DNA from: Rhodospirillales bacterium
GTDB lineage: Bacteria; Pseudomonadota; Alphaproteobacteria; Rhodospirillales; Defluviicoccaceae
Assembly (NCBI GenBank): GCA_016793925.1
Contig: JAEULH010000035.1
Coordinates: 37,566 to 101,565 of the forward strand
Direction: 5' to 3'
DNA: 64,000 nucleotides
This document shows, in pieces, positions 25,199 to 33,668 of this stretch. The notes under the pieces were generated by a model that was not told the origin of the DNA, did not search any database, and saw only the letters and a list, made by a program, of their open reading frames with translations. Positions within the stretch are counted from its first letter, which is position 1; every line of letters begins with the position of its first letter. A program made the translations under genes and the position numbers.

Positions 25199-25655
25199 GG
25201 GGCTCCGCGGGCCGCCAGCGGCCGGGGACCGCGCCATCCGCCGCCGCCGCATCGAGCGCGGCGGCGATGCGCGCGCGCATGCTTTCCGCCGCATCCGGCG
25301 CATAGGGGCGCGGCGGGGTGCGTCCCCAAACCGGCGCCGGCCACGCCGGATCCGAGGCGAAGCGGGCGATGACGTGCACGTGCAACTGGCTGACGACGTT
25401 GCCCAACGCAGCAACGTTGATCTTGTCCGCTGTGCACAGCGTCTTCAGCGTGCGCGCGACCAGCGCCGTCTCGGTGGCGAGCGCCAACTGGTCAGCCGCA
25501 TCGAGATCGAAGATCTCCCGCGCGTCCGGCCGCTCCGGCACGAGGATCAGCCACGGGTAGGTGGCGTCGTTCATCAGCAAAAGCCGGCTGAGGGCGAAAT
25601 GGCCGAGCGTCATGCAATCGGCTGCCAGCCGCGGATCGAGCACGAAGGGCGTCAT
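25182..25655 (-). CDS. HIT-domain nucleotide hydrolase
   Basis: This 157-residue histidine-triad-fold protein probably hydrolyses nucleotide conjugates such as diadenosine polyphosphates or AMP derivatives. The triad region reads [11 protein letters not shown], so the first position of H-x-H-x-H is Gln, a common variant in this alphaproteobacterial subgroup. Upstream motifs are [20 protein letters not shown] and [10 protein letters not shown]. The start is the ATG at 25655. It converges on and overlaps the Mop gene. Confidence 0.78.
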   Translation of the reverse strand: MTPFVLDPRLAADCMTLGHFALSRLLLMNDATYPWLILVPERPDAREIFDLDAADQLALATETALVARTLKTLCTADKINVAALGNVVSQLHVHVIARFASDPAWPAPVWGRTPPRPYAPDAAESMRARIAAALDAAAADGAVPGRWRPAEPLSERA

Positions 25656-25822
25656 TGTCGCGGCTGCTCCCGGTTCAGGTCTTGTTCGACAAACGGGTGA
25701 CAAACGGGTCCGGAGCCGCCGCCTTCTCGCCGCTCGCCGTCGACCGTCGTTCGCAAAATCAGGATGCGCGCTGCAGGCTTCTTGTTCAACTGCTCGAGAC
25801 GGGTGCAACGGTTCGCTGCCGG

Positions 25823-26521
25823 TCAGGCAAGAGGCGCAGCCGCCGTCGCGAACGCCATGTCCCAGAAGGCGCGTTCCAGCCGCGTCGCCTGGCGGAAGGT
25901 CGCCACCAGTCCGGAGAGGCGCGCCGGGCCGCCGCGCCGCGCAAAGATCTCGCTCATCCGATCGACATGGGCGTCGGCGACCGCCTGGTAGTCGGCGCCG
26001 CCGTACATTTCGATCCAGCTCTCATACGGGTTCTCGTTCCTCAGCGTGGCCGGATCATCGGCAAGGGCGCGGCCGATTTCCCCGTAGCCGACCACGCAGG
26101 GCGCCAGCGCCACCTGCAGGTCCAGCAGATCGCCCGATAGCCCCTTTTCCAGCACGAAGCGGGTGTAGGCCACGGTCGCGTCGGCCTCCTCGGCGGCGCC
26201 GAGTTGATCGGCACCCATGCCCCAGCCCTCGCAATAGGCGACATGCAGGTCGAGTTCCCGGTCGACGATCGCCGTTAGGCCCGCCGCCGCGGCGCGGATG
26301 TCGCCCAGCGTCTCGGCCTTGAAGGCGGCAAGCCCGTAGGCTCGGGCGAAGTGCACGAGAAACAGGTAGTCCTGGACCAGATAGCGGCGGAAGCACGCCT
26401 GCGGCAATGACCCGTCCGCTAGAGCCCGGACGAACGGGTGGCGGACGTAGGCCGCCCAGTCGTCGTCGCAGGCGGCCAGAAGGTGTGAGAACAGGTCCTC
26501 GGCGGGCGGCGCCGCGCTCAA
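25823..26521 (-). CDS. tenA: Thiaminase II / TenA-like thiamine-salvage enzyme
   Basis: This 232-residue all-helical protein of the TenA family hydrolyses aminopyrimidine breakdown products of thiamine to the HMP precursor. YLVQDYLFLVHFARAYGLA carries D51/Y52. The catalytic cysteine is C142 in VALAPCVVGYGEIG, and the C-terminal catalytic glutamate is E216 in RLERAFWDMAF. The start is inferred as the TTG at 26521, which overlaps the iscX stop (ATTGA). No ATG lies between there and the body of the protein. This makes it the last gene of the isc operon. Start confidence is moderate; family confidence is high. Confidence 0.85.
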   Translation of the reverse strand: MSAAPPAEDLFSHLLAACDDDWAAYVRHPFVRALADGSLPQACFRRYLVQDYLFLVHFARAYGLAAFKAETLGDIRAAAAGLTAIVDRELDLHVAYCEGWGMGADQLGAAEEADATVAYTRFVLEKGLSGDLLDLQVALAPCVVGYGEIGRALADDPATLRNENPYESWIEMYGGADYQAVADAHVDRMSEIFARRGGPARLSGLVATFRQATRLERAFWDMAFATAAAPLA

Positions 26522-26718
26522 TCGCGCTCGTCCAGCCAAGCCATCTGAATCGCTTCGAGAACCTTTTCGTTCGATTTTTTCGGGTCGTCGTCGAAGTCCG
26601 GCAGCGCCTGCACCCAAGCCCACAGGTCGGTGAAGCGCAGGTTCACCACGTCCGCATCCGGATGAGTTTCATCGAGCGCGATCGCGATGTCGCGCGCGTC
26701 GGTCCAGCGCAGCCCCAT
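26518..26718 (-). CDS. iscX: Fe-S assembly protein IscX
   Basis: This 66-residue acidic protein has the IscX/YfhJ pattern: LRWTDARDIAIALDETHPD, VNLRFTDLWAWVQAL, FDDDPKKSNEKVLEAIQMAW. IscX binds IscS and iron and modulates Fe-S assembly. The start is the ATG at 26718. It lies 38 bases after fdx and overlaps the TTG of tenA. Its presence is diagnostic for an ISC rather than SUF system. Confidence 0.93.
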   Translation of the reverse strand: MGLRWTDARDIAIALDETHPDADVVNLRFTDLWAWVQALPDFDDDPKKSNEKVLEAIQMAWLDERD

Positions 26719-26756
26719 GGTTGCAAACCCCCTTCTCCGGCTTTCGTTCGAATCGG

Positions 26757-27095
26757 TTAGCGGTCGACCATCATGTTCCGGGTCGCCGACGGCAGCGTGA
26801 CGACGAGGCCGTCGAGATCCTCCGTCATCCTGATCTGGCAGCCAAGGCGGGAGGTGTGGGTGAGCCCGAATGCGAGATCAAGCATGTCCTCCTCCTCTTC
26901 CGTCGGATCGTCGAGCTCGTCGAACCACTTCGGCTCGACGACGACATGGCAGGTCGAGCAGGCGAGCGAGCCTTCGCAGGCCCCTTCGAGATCGATGTCG
27001 TTACGGTGGGCAATCTCGAGAACGGAGAGCCCGACCGGGGCTTCGACTTCCTTTCGTACCTTTCCATCCGGTGACACGAACGTCATCTTCGGCAT
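26757..27095 (-). CDS. fdx: ISC-type [2Fe-2S] ferredoxin
   Basis: This 112-residue adrenodoxin-type ferredoxin supplies electrons for cluster assembly. The four cluster cysteines are C40, C46 and C49 ([17 protein letters not shown]) and C86 (SRLGCQIRM). The acidic partner-binding helix [13 protein letters not shown] lies between them. It is 41 bases downstream of hscA in the same operon. Confidence 0.95.
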   Translation of the reverse strand: MPKMTFVSPDGKVRKEVEAPVGLSVLEIAHRNDIDLEGACEGSLACSTCHVVVEPKWFDELDDPTEEEEDMLDLAFGLTHTSRLGCQIRMTEDLDGLVVTLPSATRNMMVDR

Positions 27096-27136
27096 TCCTG
27101 CTGCATCTCCCTCAGTCGGCCGCTTGATCGGCCGTA

Positions 27137-29053
27137 TTATCCCTCGGCCTCCGGCGGCGATGCCGGCGCCAATTCGTCGACGCCGCGGCCGCGCAAGGCC
27201 TCCCGAATTCCCCGATCCATCCGTCGCTCGGCGAAAGCGCGGGTGGCCTTTTCCAGATCCTCCACGCGTGCGCCGATGGCGTCGCGGTCTTCCCCGGCGA
27301 TGGCCGCATCGAGCGCCGCCATCGCGTCATTGATCAGCTCGTGTTCGCCCTCGACAAGCAGATCCCCATCGACGTTCAACGCCGCCGCAACGGCAAGCTG
27401 AACCCGCCGCGCCTCGACCCGGGCCTCGGCGAGCAGGCGGCGAACCATGTCGTCGCCGGCATGGGCCATGCTTTCATACAGCATGTTCGCCATTTCGTCC
27501 TCGCTCAAGCCGTAGGATGGCTTGACCGCAACTTCCTGCTCGACGCCGGTGGTCTGCTCGGCAGCCGACACCGTCAGCAGGCCATCGGCATCGACCGCAA
27601 AGGTCACGCGGATCCGCGCAGCGCCCGCGGCCATCGACGGTATGGCGTGCAACTCGAAGCGGGCGAGGGAGCGGCACTGCTCGGCCATTTCCCGTTCGCC
27701 CTGAAGCACGTGGATGGCCATCGCCGACTGGCCGTCCTGGTAGGTCGTGAATTCCTGCGCCTTGGCGACCGGGATCGGGGTGTTGCGCGGAATGATTTTC
27801 TCGACCAGCCCGCCCATGGTCTCGATCCCGAGGCTGAGCGGGGTCACGTCGAGCAGCAGCGTCTCCGAGCCTGCCGTCAGCGCCCGGGCTTGGAGCGCCG
27901 CGCCGACCGCGACAACCTCGTCGGGATCGATGTGCGCGAGCGGCCTGGTTCCGAAGAAGTCGCCGACCTGGCGGCGGACGAGCGGAACCCGCGTCGACCC
28001 GCCGACGAGCACGACACCCTTGACCTGCTCCGGCGTGACGCCGGCGTCGGCAAGGACCTCGCGACAAATCCCCACCGTGCGCGCGACGAACGGCTCGATC
28101 ACGGCTTCCAGCGCGTCGCGGCTCAGGCTGTGGTTCGTCTGTCGGCCGCCGGCGTCGATGACCCAGCTTCCGGTTGTCTGCGTGCTCAGGCACTCCTTTG
28201 CCAGACGCGCCGACATCAGCGCCATCTTCACGTCGGCGCTGGTGAGCGTTTCTTCCTCGCCCAGCCGCGTCTTGCGCTCGGCCAGGAAGGTCTCGGCGAC
28301 CGCATGGTCCAGATCGTCGCCGCCAAGCGCCGCGTCGCCGCCGGTCGCCAGCACCTGGAAGACGCCTTTCTCCATGCGCAGGAGGGAAATATCGAAGGTT
28401 CCGCCGCCGAGATCGTAGATGGCGTAGAGCCCCTCTGCGCCCTCGTCGAGGCCGTAGGCGAGCGCCGCCGCCGTTGGCTCATTGACCAGACGCAGAACCT
28501 CCAGCCCGGCCAACCGGGCGGCGTCCTTCGTCGCCGTGCGGGCGGCGTCGTCGAAGTAGGCCGGCACCGTGACGACGGCTTTGCCGACGGCGCGACCGAG
28601 GTGCTGCTCGGCGCGATCGCGCAGAGCCTTCAGGATTTCAGCCGACACTTCCACCGGCGTGAGCCGCCGACCGGCGACCGTGATCCGGACCATGCCCGAT
28701 GCGCCCTCGGCCTGGGGCTCGACGTCGTAAGGCAGTACGCCGGCCAGCGTCTTGAGATCGGCAAGGCCACGACCCATCAGCCGCTTGATGGAGCCGACGA
28801 CGACGTCCGGCCGATCGAGCATGAGACGGCGCGCCAACTCGCCGACGACGGCGCTGCCGTCGGCGGCGTAGGCGACGACCGAGGGCACCAGCGCCTCGCC
28901 GTTGTCGTCGCGGATGACCTCCGCGCCGGCTTCCGTCCCGACGGCGACGACCGAGTTCGTCGTTCCGAGGTCGATACCGACGGCGACCGGCGCGTCGCCG
29001 GTCTCGGCGAGGGGATCCTTTCCCGGCTCGCGGATCTGAATAAGCTGTGCCAT
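27137..29053 (-). CDS. hscA: Fe-S cluster chaperone HscA (Hsp70 family)
   Basis: This 638-residue specialised Hsp70 releases clusters from IscU together with HscB. The ATPase motifs are [54 protein letters not shown]. The substrate-binding domain begins after [17 protein letters not shown]. The residues ahead of GIDLGTT and the short C-terminal lid fit HscA rather than DnaK. The start is the ATG at 29053, 5 bases after hscB. Confidence 0.95.
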   Translation of the reverse strand: MAQLIQIREPGKDPLAETGDAPVAVGIDLGTTNSVVAVGTEAGAEVIRDDNGEALVPSVVAYAADGSAVVGELARRLMLDRPDVVVGSIKRLMGRGLADLKTLAGVLPYDVEPQAEGASGMVRITVAGRRLTPVEVSAEILKALRDRAEQHLGRAVGKAVVTVPAYFDDAARTATKDAARLAGLEVLRLVNEPTAAALAYGLDEGAEGLYAIYDLGGGTFDISLLRMEKGVFQVLATGGDAALGGDDLDHAVAETFLAERKTRLGEEETLTSADVKMALMSARLAKECLSTQTTGSWVIDAGGRQTNHSLSRDALEAVIEPFVARTVGICREVLADAGVTPEQVKGVVLVGGSTRVPLVRRQVGDFFGTRPLAHIDPDEVVAVGAALQARALTAGSETLLLDVTPLSLGIETMGGLVEKIIPRNTPIPVAKAQEFTTYQDGQSAMAIHVLQGEREMAEQCRSLARFELHAIPSMAAGAARIRVTFAVDADGLLTVSAAEQTTGVEQEVAVKPSYGLSEDEMANMLYESMAHAGDDMVRRLLAEARVEARRVQLAVAAALNVDGDLLVEGEHELINDAMAALDAAIAGEDRDAIGARVEDLEKATRAFAERRMDRGIREALRGRGVDELAPASPPEAEG

Positions 29054-29058
29054 GGAAG

Positions 29059-29697
29059 CTACGTGTGCCGGCCGAGCCTGGTGCGGCGGCTCCGGCATTC
29101 CTCGATGTATTTGCCGAGATATCTCATCCGGGTGGTCAGCCGAGCGGCCGCCGGCAGATCGTCGCACGCGAACGCGGTGGACAGCGCCGCGATGCAGCGG
29201 CCGAAGTCGTCACTCGCGGCGGCCTCCAGCGCCTCGACCGCGGCGACCGAGTCCGCTTCCGCCAACTCTTCGCGCCGCTCCATCACCTCATGCAGCAGCT
29301 CCTGCTCGTTTACCAGCGAGCAACCCTCCGGGGCGACCTCGCCGCCTTTCAGGGTGACGAGGTAGTCCGCCCGCCGCAGGGGATCCTTCAACGTCTCGTA
29401 CGCCTCGTTGAGGCTCACCGCCTGGAGCTGCGAAAAGGCCCGCTCCCGCGGCGTCCGGGTGGCGAAGCGATCGGGGTGCAGACGTCTTTGCGCGTCGAAG
29501 TAGCCGCGATCCAGGCTGTCGGCGTCGACATCGAAGGTCGGCGTCAGGTCGAGGCGTGCGAAATGATCGACGTCGGCCGGCGGCTGGACGGCGCCGCAGG
29601 TGGCGCAGAAGATGCTGTCGCCGGCGACGGGGCCGCGGCACGACCAGCAGGTTGAGATCGCCCCGCCGCCCGCGGCGGTGGCCTCGGCTTCATTCAT
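29059..29697 (-). CDS. hscB: Fe-S co-chaperone HscB with N-terminal zinc-type motif
   Basis: This 212-residue J-protein presents IscU to HscA. The J domain runs from DHFARLDLTPTF and contains the RRLHPDRFA HPD motif. A C-terminal three-helix IscU-binding domain follows. Ahead of the J domain are C17-x2-C20 and C31-x2-C34 (CWSC...CATC), the tetracysteine module known from eukaryotic HSC20 and absent from E. coli HscB. The start is taken as the ATG at 29697; another in-frame ATG is at 29706. It is 5 bases before hscA. Confidence 0.92.
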   Translation of the reverse strand: MNEAEATAAGGGAISTCWSCRGPVAGDSIFCATCGAVQPPADVDHFARLDLTPTFDVDADSLDRGYFDAQRRLHPDRFATRTPRERAFSQLQAVSLNEAYETLKDPLRRADYLVTLKGGEVAPEGCSLVNEQELLHEVMERREELAEADSVAAVEALEAAASDDFGRCIAALSTAFACDDLPAAARLTTRMRYLGKYIEECRSRRTRLGRHT

Positions 29698-29792
29698 TTG
29701 CCGCATCCTGAGCGCTGCCGTCTGCTGCATTCCAGGTTCCCGCATCGTTCATCTGCCGGCGTCGGTGCGAACGCTCGCGGCGTCGCCGGCCT

Positions 29793-29818
29793 CCTCCCGT
29801 CGCCACCGGCGGGGGAGG
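29793..29818 (-). promoter_or_regulatory. Intercistronic hairpin directly after the iscA stop
   Basis: The arms are CCTCCC/GGGAGG and CGCC/GGCG with a 3-base loop, beginning one base after the iscA stop in the iscA-hscB gap (121 bases, the longest gap between iscA and tenA). There is no T-run. It is likely an mRNA-processing or stabilising structure or a partial terminator. Confidence 0.5.
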
Positions 29819-30160
29819 TCAGACGTGAAACGACTCGCCGCAGCCGCAGCGGCCCTTCTCGTTCGGGTTGCGAAAGACAAACCCGGATTCAAGCTTGTCC
29901 TCCACGTAGTCCATCTCGGTGCCGAGGATGAACATGGTCGCCTTGGGGTCGATCAGGATCGTAACGCCTCCGGCTTCGACGACCTCGTCGAACGGCGTCT
30001 TCTCGTCGGCATATTCCAGGGTGTAGGACATGCCCGAGCACCCCTTCGTCCGGACCCCGATGCGCACGCCGGCCGCGGGCTTGTCCCGCTGGCTCAGCAG
30101 CGCCTTGACCCGATCGATCGCGGCGGGGGTAACATTGATCGGCTGCGGACGGTGAGCCAT
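29819..30160 (-). CDS. iscA: A-type Fe-S carrier IscA
   Basis: This 113-residue A-type carrier has the three invariant cysteines: C41 in TKGCSGMSYTLEY, and C105 and C107 in GRCGCGESFHV at the C-terminus. It delivers clusters to apo-proteins. The start is the ATG at 30160. It lies 42 bases after iscU. The N-terminal ten residues (HRPQPINVTP) fit IscA rather than ErpA, as does the position in the operon. Confidence 0.92.
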   Translation of the reverse strand: MAHRPQPINVTPAAIDRVKALLSQRDKPAAGVRIGVRTKGCSGMSYTLEYADEKTPFDEVVEAGGVTILIDPKATMFILGTEMDYVEDKLESGFVFRNPNEKGRCGCGESFHV

Positions 30161-30202
30161 CAACGCGTCGTTCCTTTCGCTTCTGTGTGTCCGAAGGCCG
30201 CG

Positions 30203-30607
30203 TTACTCGGCGGCCTTCGCCTTCCCGACGGCATGCTTGGCGCGATAGTCGTTCACCGCCGCCTTGATCGCATCCTCGGCAAGCACGGAGCAATGGATCT
30301 TCACCGGCGGCAGCGCCAGGTGCTCGGCGATCTCGGTGTTGCGGATGGTCGCAGCCTCGTCAATGCTCTTGCCCTTGACCCACTCGGTAACCAGCGAGCT
30401 CGAGGCGATCGCCGACCCGCAGCCGAAGGTCTTGAACTTGGCGTCCTCGATAATGCCGTCGGCGCTGACCTTGATTTGCAGCTTCATCACGTCACCGCAA
30501 GCCGGCGCGCCGACCAGACCGGTACCGACCGCGACGTCGCTCTTGTCGAGGGCGCCGACGTTGCGCGGGTTCTCGTAGTGATCGACAACCTTGGTGCTGT
30601 AGGCCAT
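30203..30607 (-). CDS. iscU: Fe-S scaffold protein IscU
   Basis: This 134-residue scaffold assembles clusters with sulfur from IscS. The cluster ligands C37, C63 and C106 and the accessory D39 are present (GAPACGDVM, FGCGSAIASS, IHCSVLAEDA). The HscA recognition motif LPPVK is at 99-103. The start is the ATG at 30607 with a GGAAGGA tract about 9-15 bases upstream. It is 36 bases downstream of iscS. Confidence 0.97.
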   Translation of the reverse strand: MAYSTKVVDHYENPRNVGALDKSDVAVGTGLVGAPACGDVMKLQIKVSADGIIEDAKFKTFGCGSAIASSSLVTEWVKGKSIDEAATIRNTEIAEHLALPPVKIHCSVLAEDAIKAAVNDYRAKHAVGKAKAAE

Positions 30608-30643
30608 GTTTCGTGTCCTTCCTCTCTTTCCCGGTCCGTTTCT

Positions 30644-31903
30644 TCAGTGCTCGGACCACTGTATCGACTTGAGGTCAATGCCTTCCTGGGCCAGTTCCCA
30701 AAGCGGGCTCATGGCCCTCAGCCTGCTCACCTCCTGAACGATGCGTTCGACGGCGAAGTCGATCTCCTCCTCGGTCGTAAACCGACCCAGTCCGATCCTG
30801 AGGCTGGTATGCGCCAGTTCCTCGTCGACACCCAGAGCGCGCAGCACGTAGGACGGCTCGAGCGACGCCGACGTGCACGCCGACCCCGACGACAGGGCCA
30901 GATCCTTGATGCCCATCATCAGGCCCTCGCCTTCGACATACGCGAAGCTCAGGTTGAGGTTGCCGGGGATGCGGCGCTCGCGATCGCCGTTGAGGTAGAC
31001 CTCGGGCAGCGCGGCCATGATCGCGTTGTAGAAGCGGTCGCTGAGCATGTGGAGGCGCTCGCCCTCCGCGCCCATTTCCGCCTCGGCGATGCGGCAGGCC
31101 TCTCCCAGTCCGACGCACAGCGGCGTCGGCAACGTCCCCGAGCGCATCCCGCGTTCCTGGCCGCCGCCGCTGATCATCGCCTCGAGCCGGACCCGCGGCC
31201 GTCGCCGGACATAGAGCGCGCCGATGCCCTTCGGTCCGTAGAGCTTGTGCCCGGAAATGCTCATCAGGTCGATCTTCATGTCTTCGACATCGAGCGGGAT
31301 CTTGCCGACCGCCTGGGCCGCGTCGGTGTGGAAGTAGACCTTGCGCTCCCGGCAAATCTCGCCGATCGCCTTCAGCGGCTGAATGACCCCGATCTCGTTG
31401 TTGACCGCCATGATCGAGACCATGACGGTCTGGTCGGTGATCGCGCTGCGGAGCTGGTCCAGGTCGACGAGGCCGTTCGCTTGCACCGGCAGGTAGGTGA
31501 CCTCGAACCCGTCGAGCTCCAGGTGGCGGGCGCTGTCGAGCACGCATTTGTGCTCGGTCACGCAGGTGATGAGGTGGTTTTTGCGCCCCTTGTGGAACCG
31601 CGCCACGCCCTTCAGGGCAAGGTTGTTCGACTCGGTGGCGCCGGAGGTAAAGATGATCTCCTTCTCGTTCGCGCCGATGATGTGGGCGATCTGGCCACGC
31701 GCCCTCTCGACCGCTTCCTCGGCCGCCCAGCCGTAGTCATGGTTGCGCGAATGAGGGTTGCCGAACACGTCGCTGAAATAGGGCAGCATGGCCTCGACCA
31801 CGCGGCGATCGCACGGCGTCGTCGCCTGATAGTCGAGATAGATCGGCGCCCGCTGGTTTGTCGGCTTCCGCTCGATCCGCTGCAGTCCCGTCATGTCGTT
31901 CAT
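30644..31903 (-). CDS. iscS: Cysteine desulfurase IscS
   Basis: This 419-residue PLP enzyme extracts sulfur from cysteine for Fe-S clusters and thiolated tRNAs. The motifs are [26 protein letters not shown], the PLP lysine in [12 protein letters not shown], and the mobile catalytic cysteine loop [20 protein letters not shown], all typical group I IscS. A ~20-residue N-terminal extension precedes the core. The start is the ATG at 31903 with GGAAGG upstream. It lies 68 bases after the second desulfurase gene. Confidence 0.96.
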   Translation of the reverse strand: MNDMTGLQRIERKPTNQRAPIYLDYQATTPCDRRVVEAMLPYFSDVFGNPHSRNHDYGWAAEEAVERARGQIAHIIGANEKEIIFTSGATESNNLALKGVARFHKGRKNHLITCVTEHKCVLDSARHLELDGFEVTYLPVQANGLVDLDQLRSAITDQTVMVSIMAVNNEIGVIQPLKAIGEICRERKVYFHTDAAQAVGKIPLDVEDMKIDLMSISGHKLYGPKGIGALYVRRRPRVRLEAMISGGGQERGMRSGTLPTPLCVGLGEACRIAEAEMGAEGERLHMLSDRFYNAIMAALPEVYLNGDRERRIPGNLNLSFAYVEGEGLMMGIKDLALSSGSACTSASLEPSYVLRALGVDEELAHTSLRIGLGRFTTEEEIDFAVERIVQEVSRLRAMSPLWELAQEGIDLKSIQWSEH

Positions 31904-31971
31904 TTATGTCACCTTCCCGACAGTCTCTTCGTCTGATTGACCGTCTGTCCCGTATCGATCGATGCCTCGCC

Positions 31972-33135
31972 TCATGCCGCCGCGGTCGCTTCCGCCGGCC
32001 CGGCTGTCGCGCCCATCGCGAAACCGGCGCACAAGCGGCCGGCCGTGGCGCGCCAGATCGTGACGAAATCGTCGATCTCCCGTTCCGTCGTCGTCCAGCC
32101 CAGACTCACGCGCACGGCTTGTCGTGCAAGATGCTCGCCAAGGCCCATCGCGCGAAGCACATGACTGCCGGCGACCTTGCCCGAAGAGCAGGCCGAGCCG
32201 GCGCTCACGGCGACGCCAGCGAGATCGAGGGCCATGACCAGCGTTTCCGCCGGTACCCCGGGCGTGAGGATGCAGACGGTGTTGACGAGCCGTTCGGCGT
32301 CGGCGGCGATGACGCGCGCGGACGGCGTGGCCGCCATTACGCCCGCCTCGAGCCGCCCGCGCAACGCCTTCGTGCGCGCCGCTGCCGCGCGTTGCGCAGC
32401 CTCGACGCCCACAGCCGCGGCGGCGGCGCCGAAGCCGGCGATCCCGGCGATGTTTTCCGTCCCCGCGCGCCGGCGTCGCTCCTGACCGCCGCCGACAAGC
32501 TGCGCCTCGACGTCCGTCCCATTGACGATCAGCGCGCCGACGCCGGGCGGCCCACCGAGCTTGTGAGCCGAGAGCGACAGCAGGTGCACACCGAGCGCGG
32601 CCGGATCGACGCGGATTTTGCCGGCGGCCTGCACGGCGTCGCAATGAACGAGTGCGCCGTGGCGCGCGGCCACCTCGGCTACTGCGGCGACCGGCTGGAT
32701 CACTCCCGTCTCGTTGTTCGCCAGCATCACCGATACGAGCGCCGGGCGCTCGTTCATGACCAGCACGGCAGCGAGCGCATCGAGGTCGACGACGCCGTCG
32801 CGATCGACCGGAATCCGCTCCGCGTCGGCTGCGACCTCGAGCACCGAAGCGTGCTCGACCGCGGAAACCAGCACCCGACGCCGCTCCGTCCCGTGCAGGG
32901 CCAGGGTGTTCGCCTCGGTCCCGCCGCTGGTGAAGATCACCGACGCCGGCGGGGCTGCGACAAGCGCCGCGACCTGTTCGCGCGCATCCTCGATGACCCG
33001 GCGCGCGGCGCGGCCGAAGCCGTGCACCGAGGACGGGTTGCCGACGACGCCCTGCGCGGCCGCGACCGCTGCCGCCGCTTCCGGTCGAAGCGGCGTCGTC
33101 GCGTTATGGTCGAGATAAATCGACGTCCGCGTCAT
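31972..33135 (-). CDS. Second cysteine desulfurase (NifS/IscS-like)
   Basis: This 387-residue group I desulfurase has IYLDHNATTPLRPEA, NPSSVHGFGR, HCDAVQAAGKI, the PLP lysine in SLSAHKLGGPPGVG, and the catalytic cysteine loop AVSAGSACSSGKV. The length after the catalytic loop is shorter than in IscS. It sits between iscR and iscS. A NifS-like plus IscS pair in this order is recalled from Rickettsiales, so the arrangement may be ancestral. Its partner could be IscU, TusA or another acceptor. Confidence 0.9.
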   Translation of the reverse strand: MTRTSIYLDHNATTPLRPEAAAAVAAAQGVVGNPSSVHGFGRAARRVIEDAREQVAALVAAPPASVIFTSGGTEANTLALHGTERRRVLVSAVEHASVLEVAADAERIPVDRDGVVDLDALAAVLVMNERPALVSVMLANNETGVIQPVAAVAEVAARHGALVHCDAVQAAGKIRVDPAALGVHLLSLSAHKLGGPPGVGALIVNGTDVEAQLVGGGQERRRRAGTENIAGIAGFGAAAAAVGVEAAQRAAAARTKALRGRLEAGVMAATPSARVIAADAERLVNTVCILTPGVPAETLVMALDLAGVAVSAGSACSSGKVAGSHVLRAMGLGEHLARQAVRVSLGWTTTEREIDDFVTIWRATAGRLCAGFAMGATAGPAEATAAA

Positions 33136-33160
33136 CGTTCCTGGCCTTGCTCCGACTCCA

Positions 33161-33634
33161 TCATCGCGCCGCCGCGGCGATCTCCGGCCGCGTCGCGCGC
33201 ACGTTGAGCCGGCTCGTCCCCAGCACGCGTCGCTCGCAGATGTCGGCGAGGGTCACCGAACTCAGATAAAGGTAGATCTGGTTGCCGAGTTCCTCCCACA
33301 GATCGTGGGTCAGGCACCGGCCCTGGTGGGATTGGCATCCGCGGGGCGAGCCTGTCGTACAGCGGGTGGCCTTGATCGGCTCGTCGACCGCAAGGATGAT
33401 ATCGGCAATCCGCGTCTCTTCAGGCTCGCGGGCGAGCCGATATCCGCCGCCCGGGCCGCGTACGCTGCTGACAAGACCGCCGCGTCGCAACTTGCCGAAC
33501 AACTGTTCCAGATAGGAGAGAGAGATCTCCTGTCGGTCAGCGACCTCGGCGAGCGCCACCGGCTTGCCGCGGCTGTGATAGGCGAGGTCGGCCATGGCCA
33601 TGACCGCGTACCGGCCCTTCGTGCTCAGCTTCAC
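33161..33634 (-). CDS. iscR: Rrf2-family Fe-S regulator IscR
   Basis: This 157-residue winged-helix repressor of the isc operon carries a [2Fe-2S] cluster. It opens KLSTKGRYAVMAMADLAYHS; the recognition region is ISLSYLEQLFGKLRRGGLV with wing SVRGPGGGYRLAR. Ligands C92, C100, C107 and H110 are present (CTTGSPRGC...GRCLTH). The start is a GTG at 33634 with an excellent GGAGGA 6 bases upstream. It is 24 bases ahead of the NifS-like gene and 34 bases after cysE. It probably binds the inverted repeat at 34528-34546. Confidence 0.93.
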   Translation of the reverse strand: MKLSTKGRYAVMAMADLAYHSRGKPVALAEVADRQEISLSYLEQLFGKLRRGGLVSSVRGPGGGYRLAREPEETRIADIILAVDEPIKATRCTTGSPRGCQSHQGRCLTHDLWEELGNQIYLYLSSVTLADICERRVLGTSRLNVRATRPEIAAAAR

Positions 33635-33668
33635 GTCTTTCCTCCTTTCCGCAGGCGAGCGCGCGCAC

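Noticed and set aside
23771..25414. Apparent fusion of mnmA with upstream sequence into a 547-residue protein
   Set aside because: The upstream part is antisense to the Mop gene and out of frame with the HIT gene. MnmA begins normally at 24886.
26740..26765. GTTCGAATC reminiscent of a tRNA T-loop
   Set aside because: No acceptor, D or anticodon arms can be folded around it, and it lies in the short iscX-fdx gap.
29600..31936. 778-codon rightward open frame over the isc genes
   Set aside because: Antisense shadow of iscA, iscU and iscS; no family resemblance and no ribosome-binding site.
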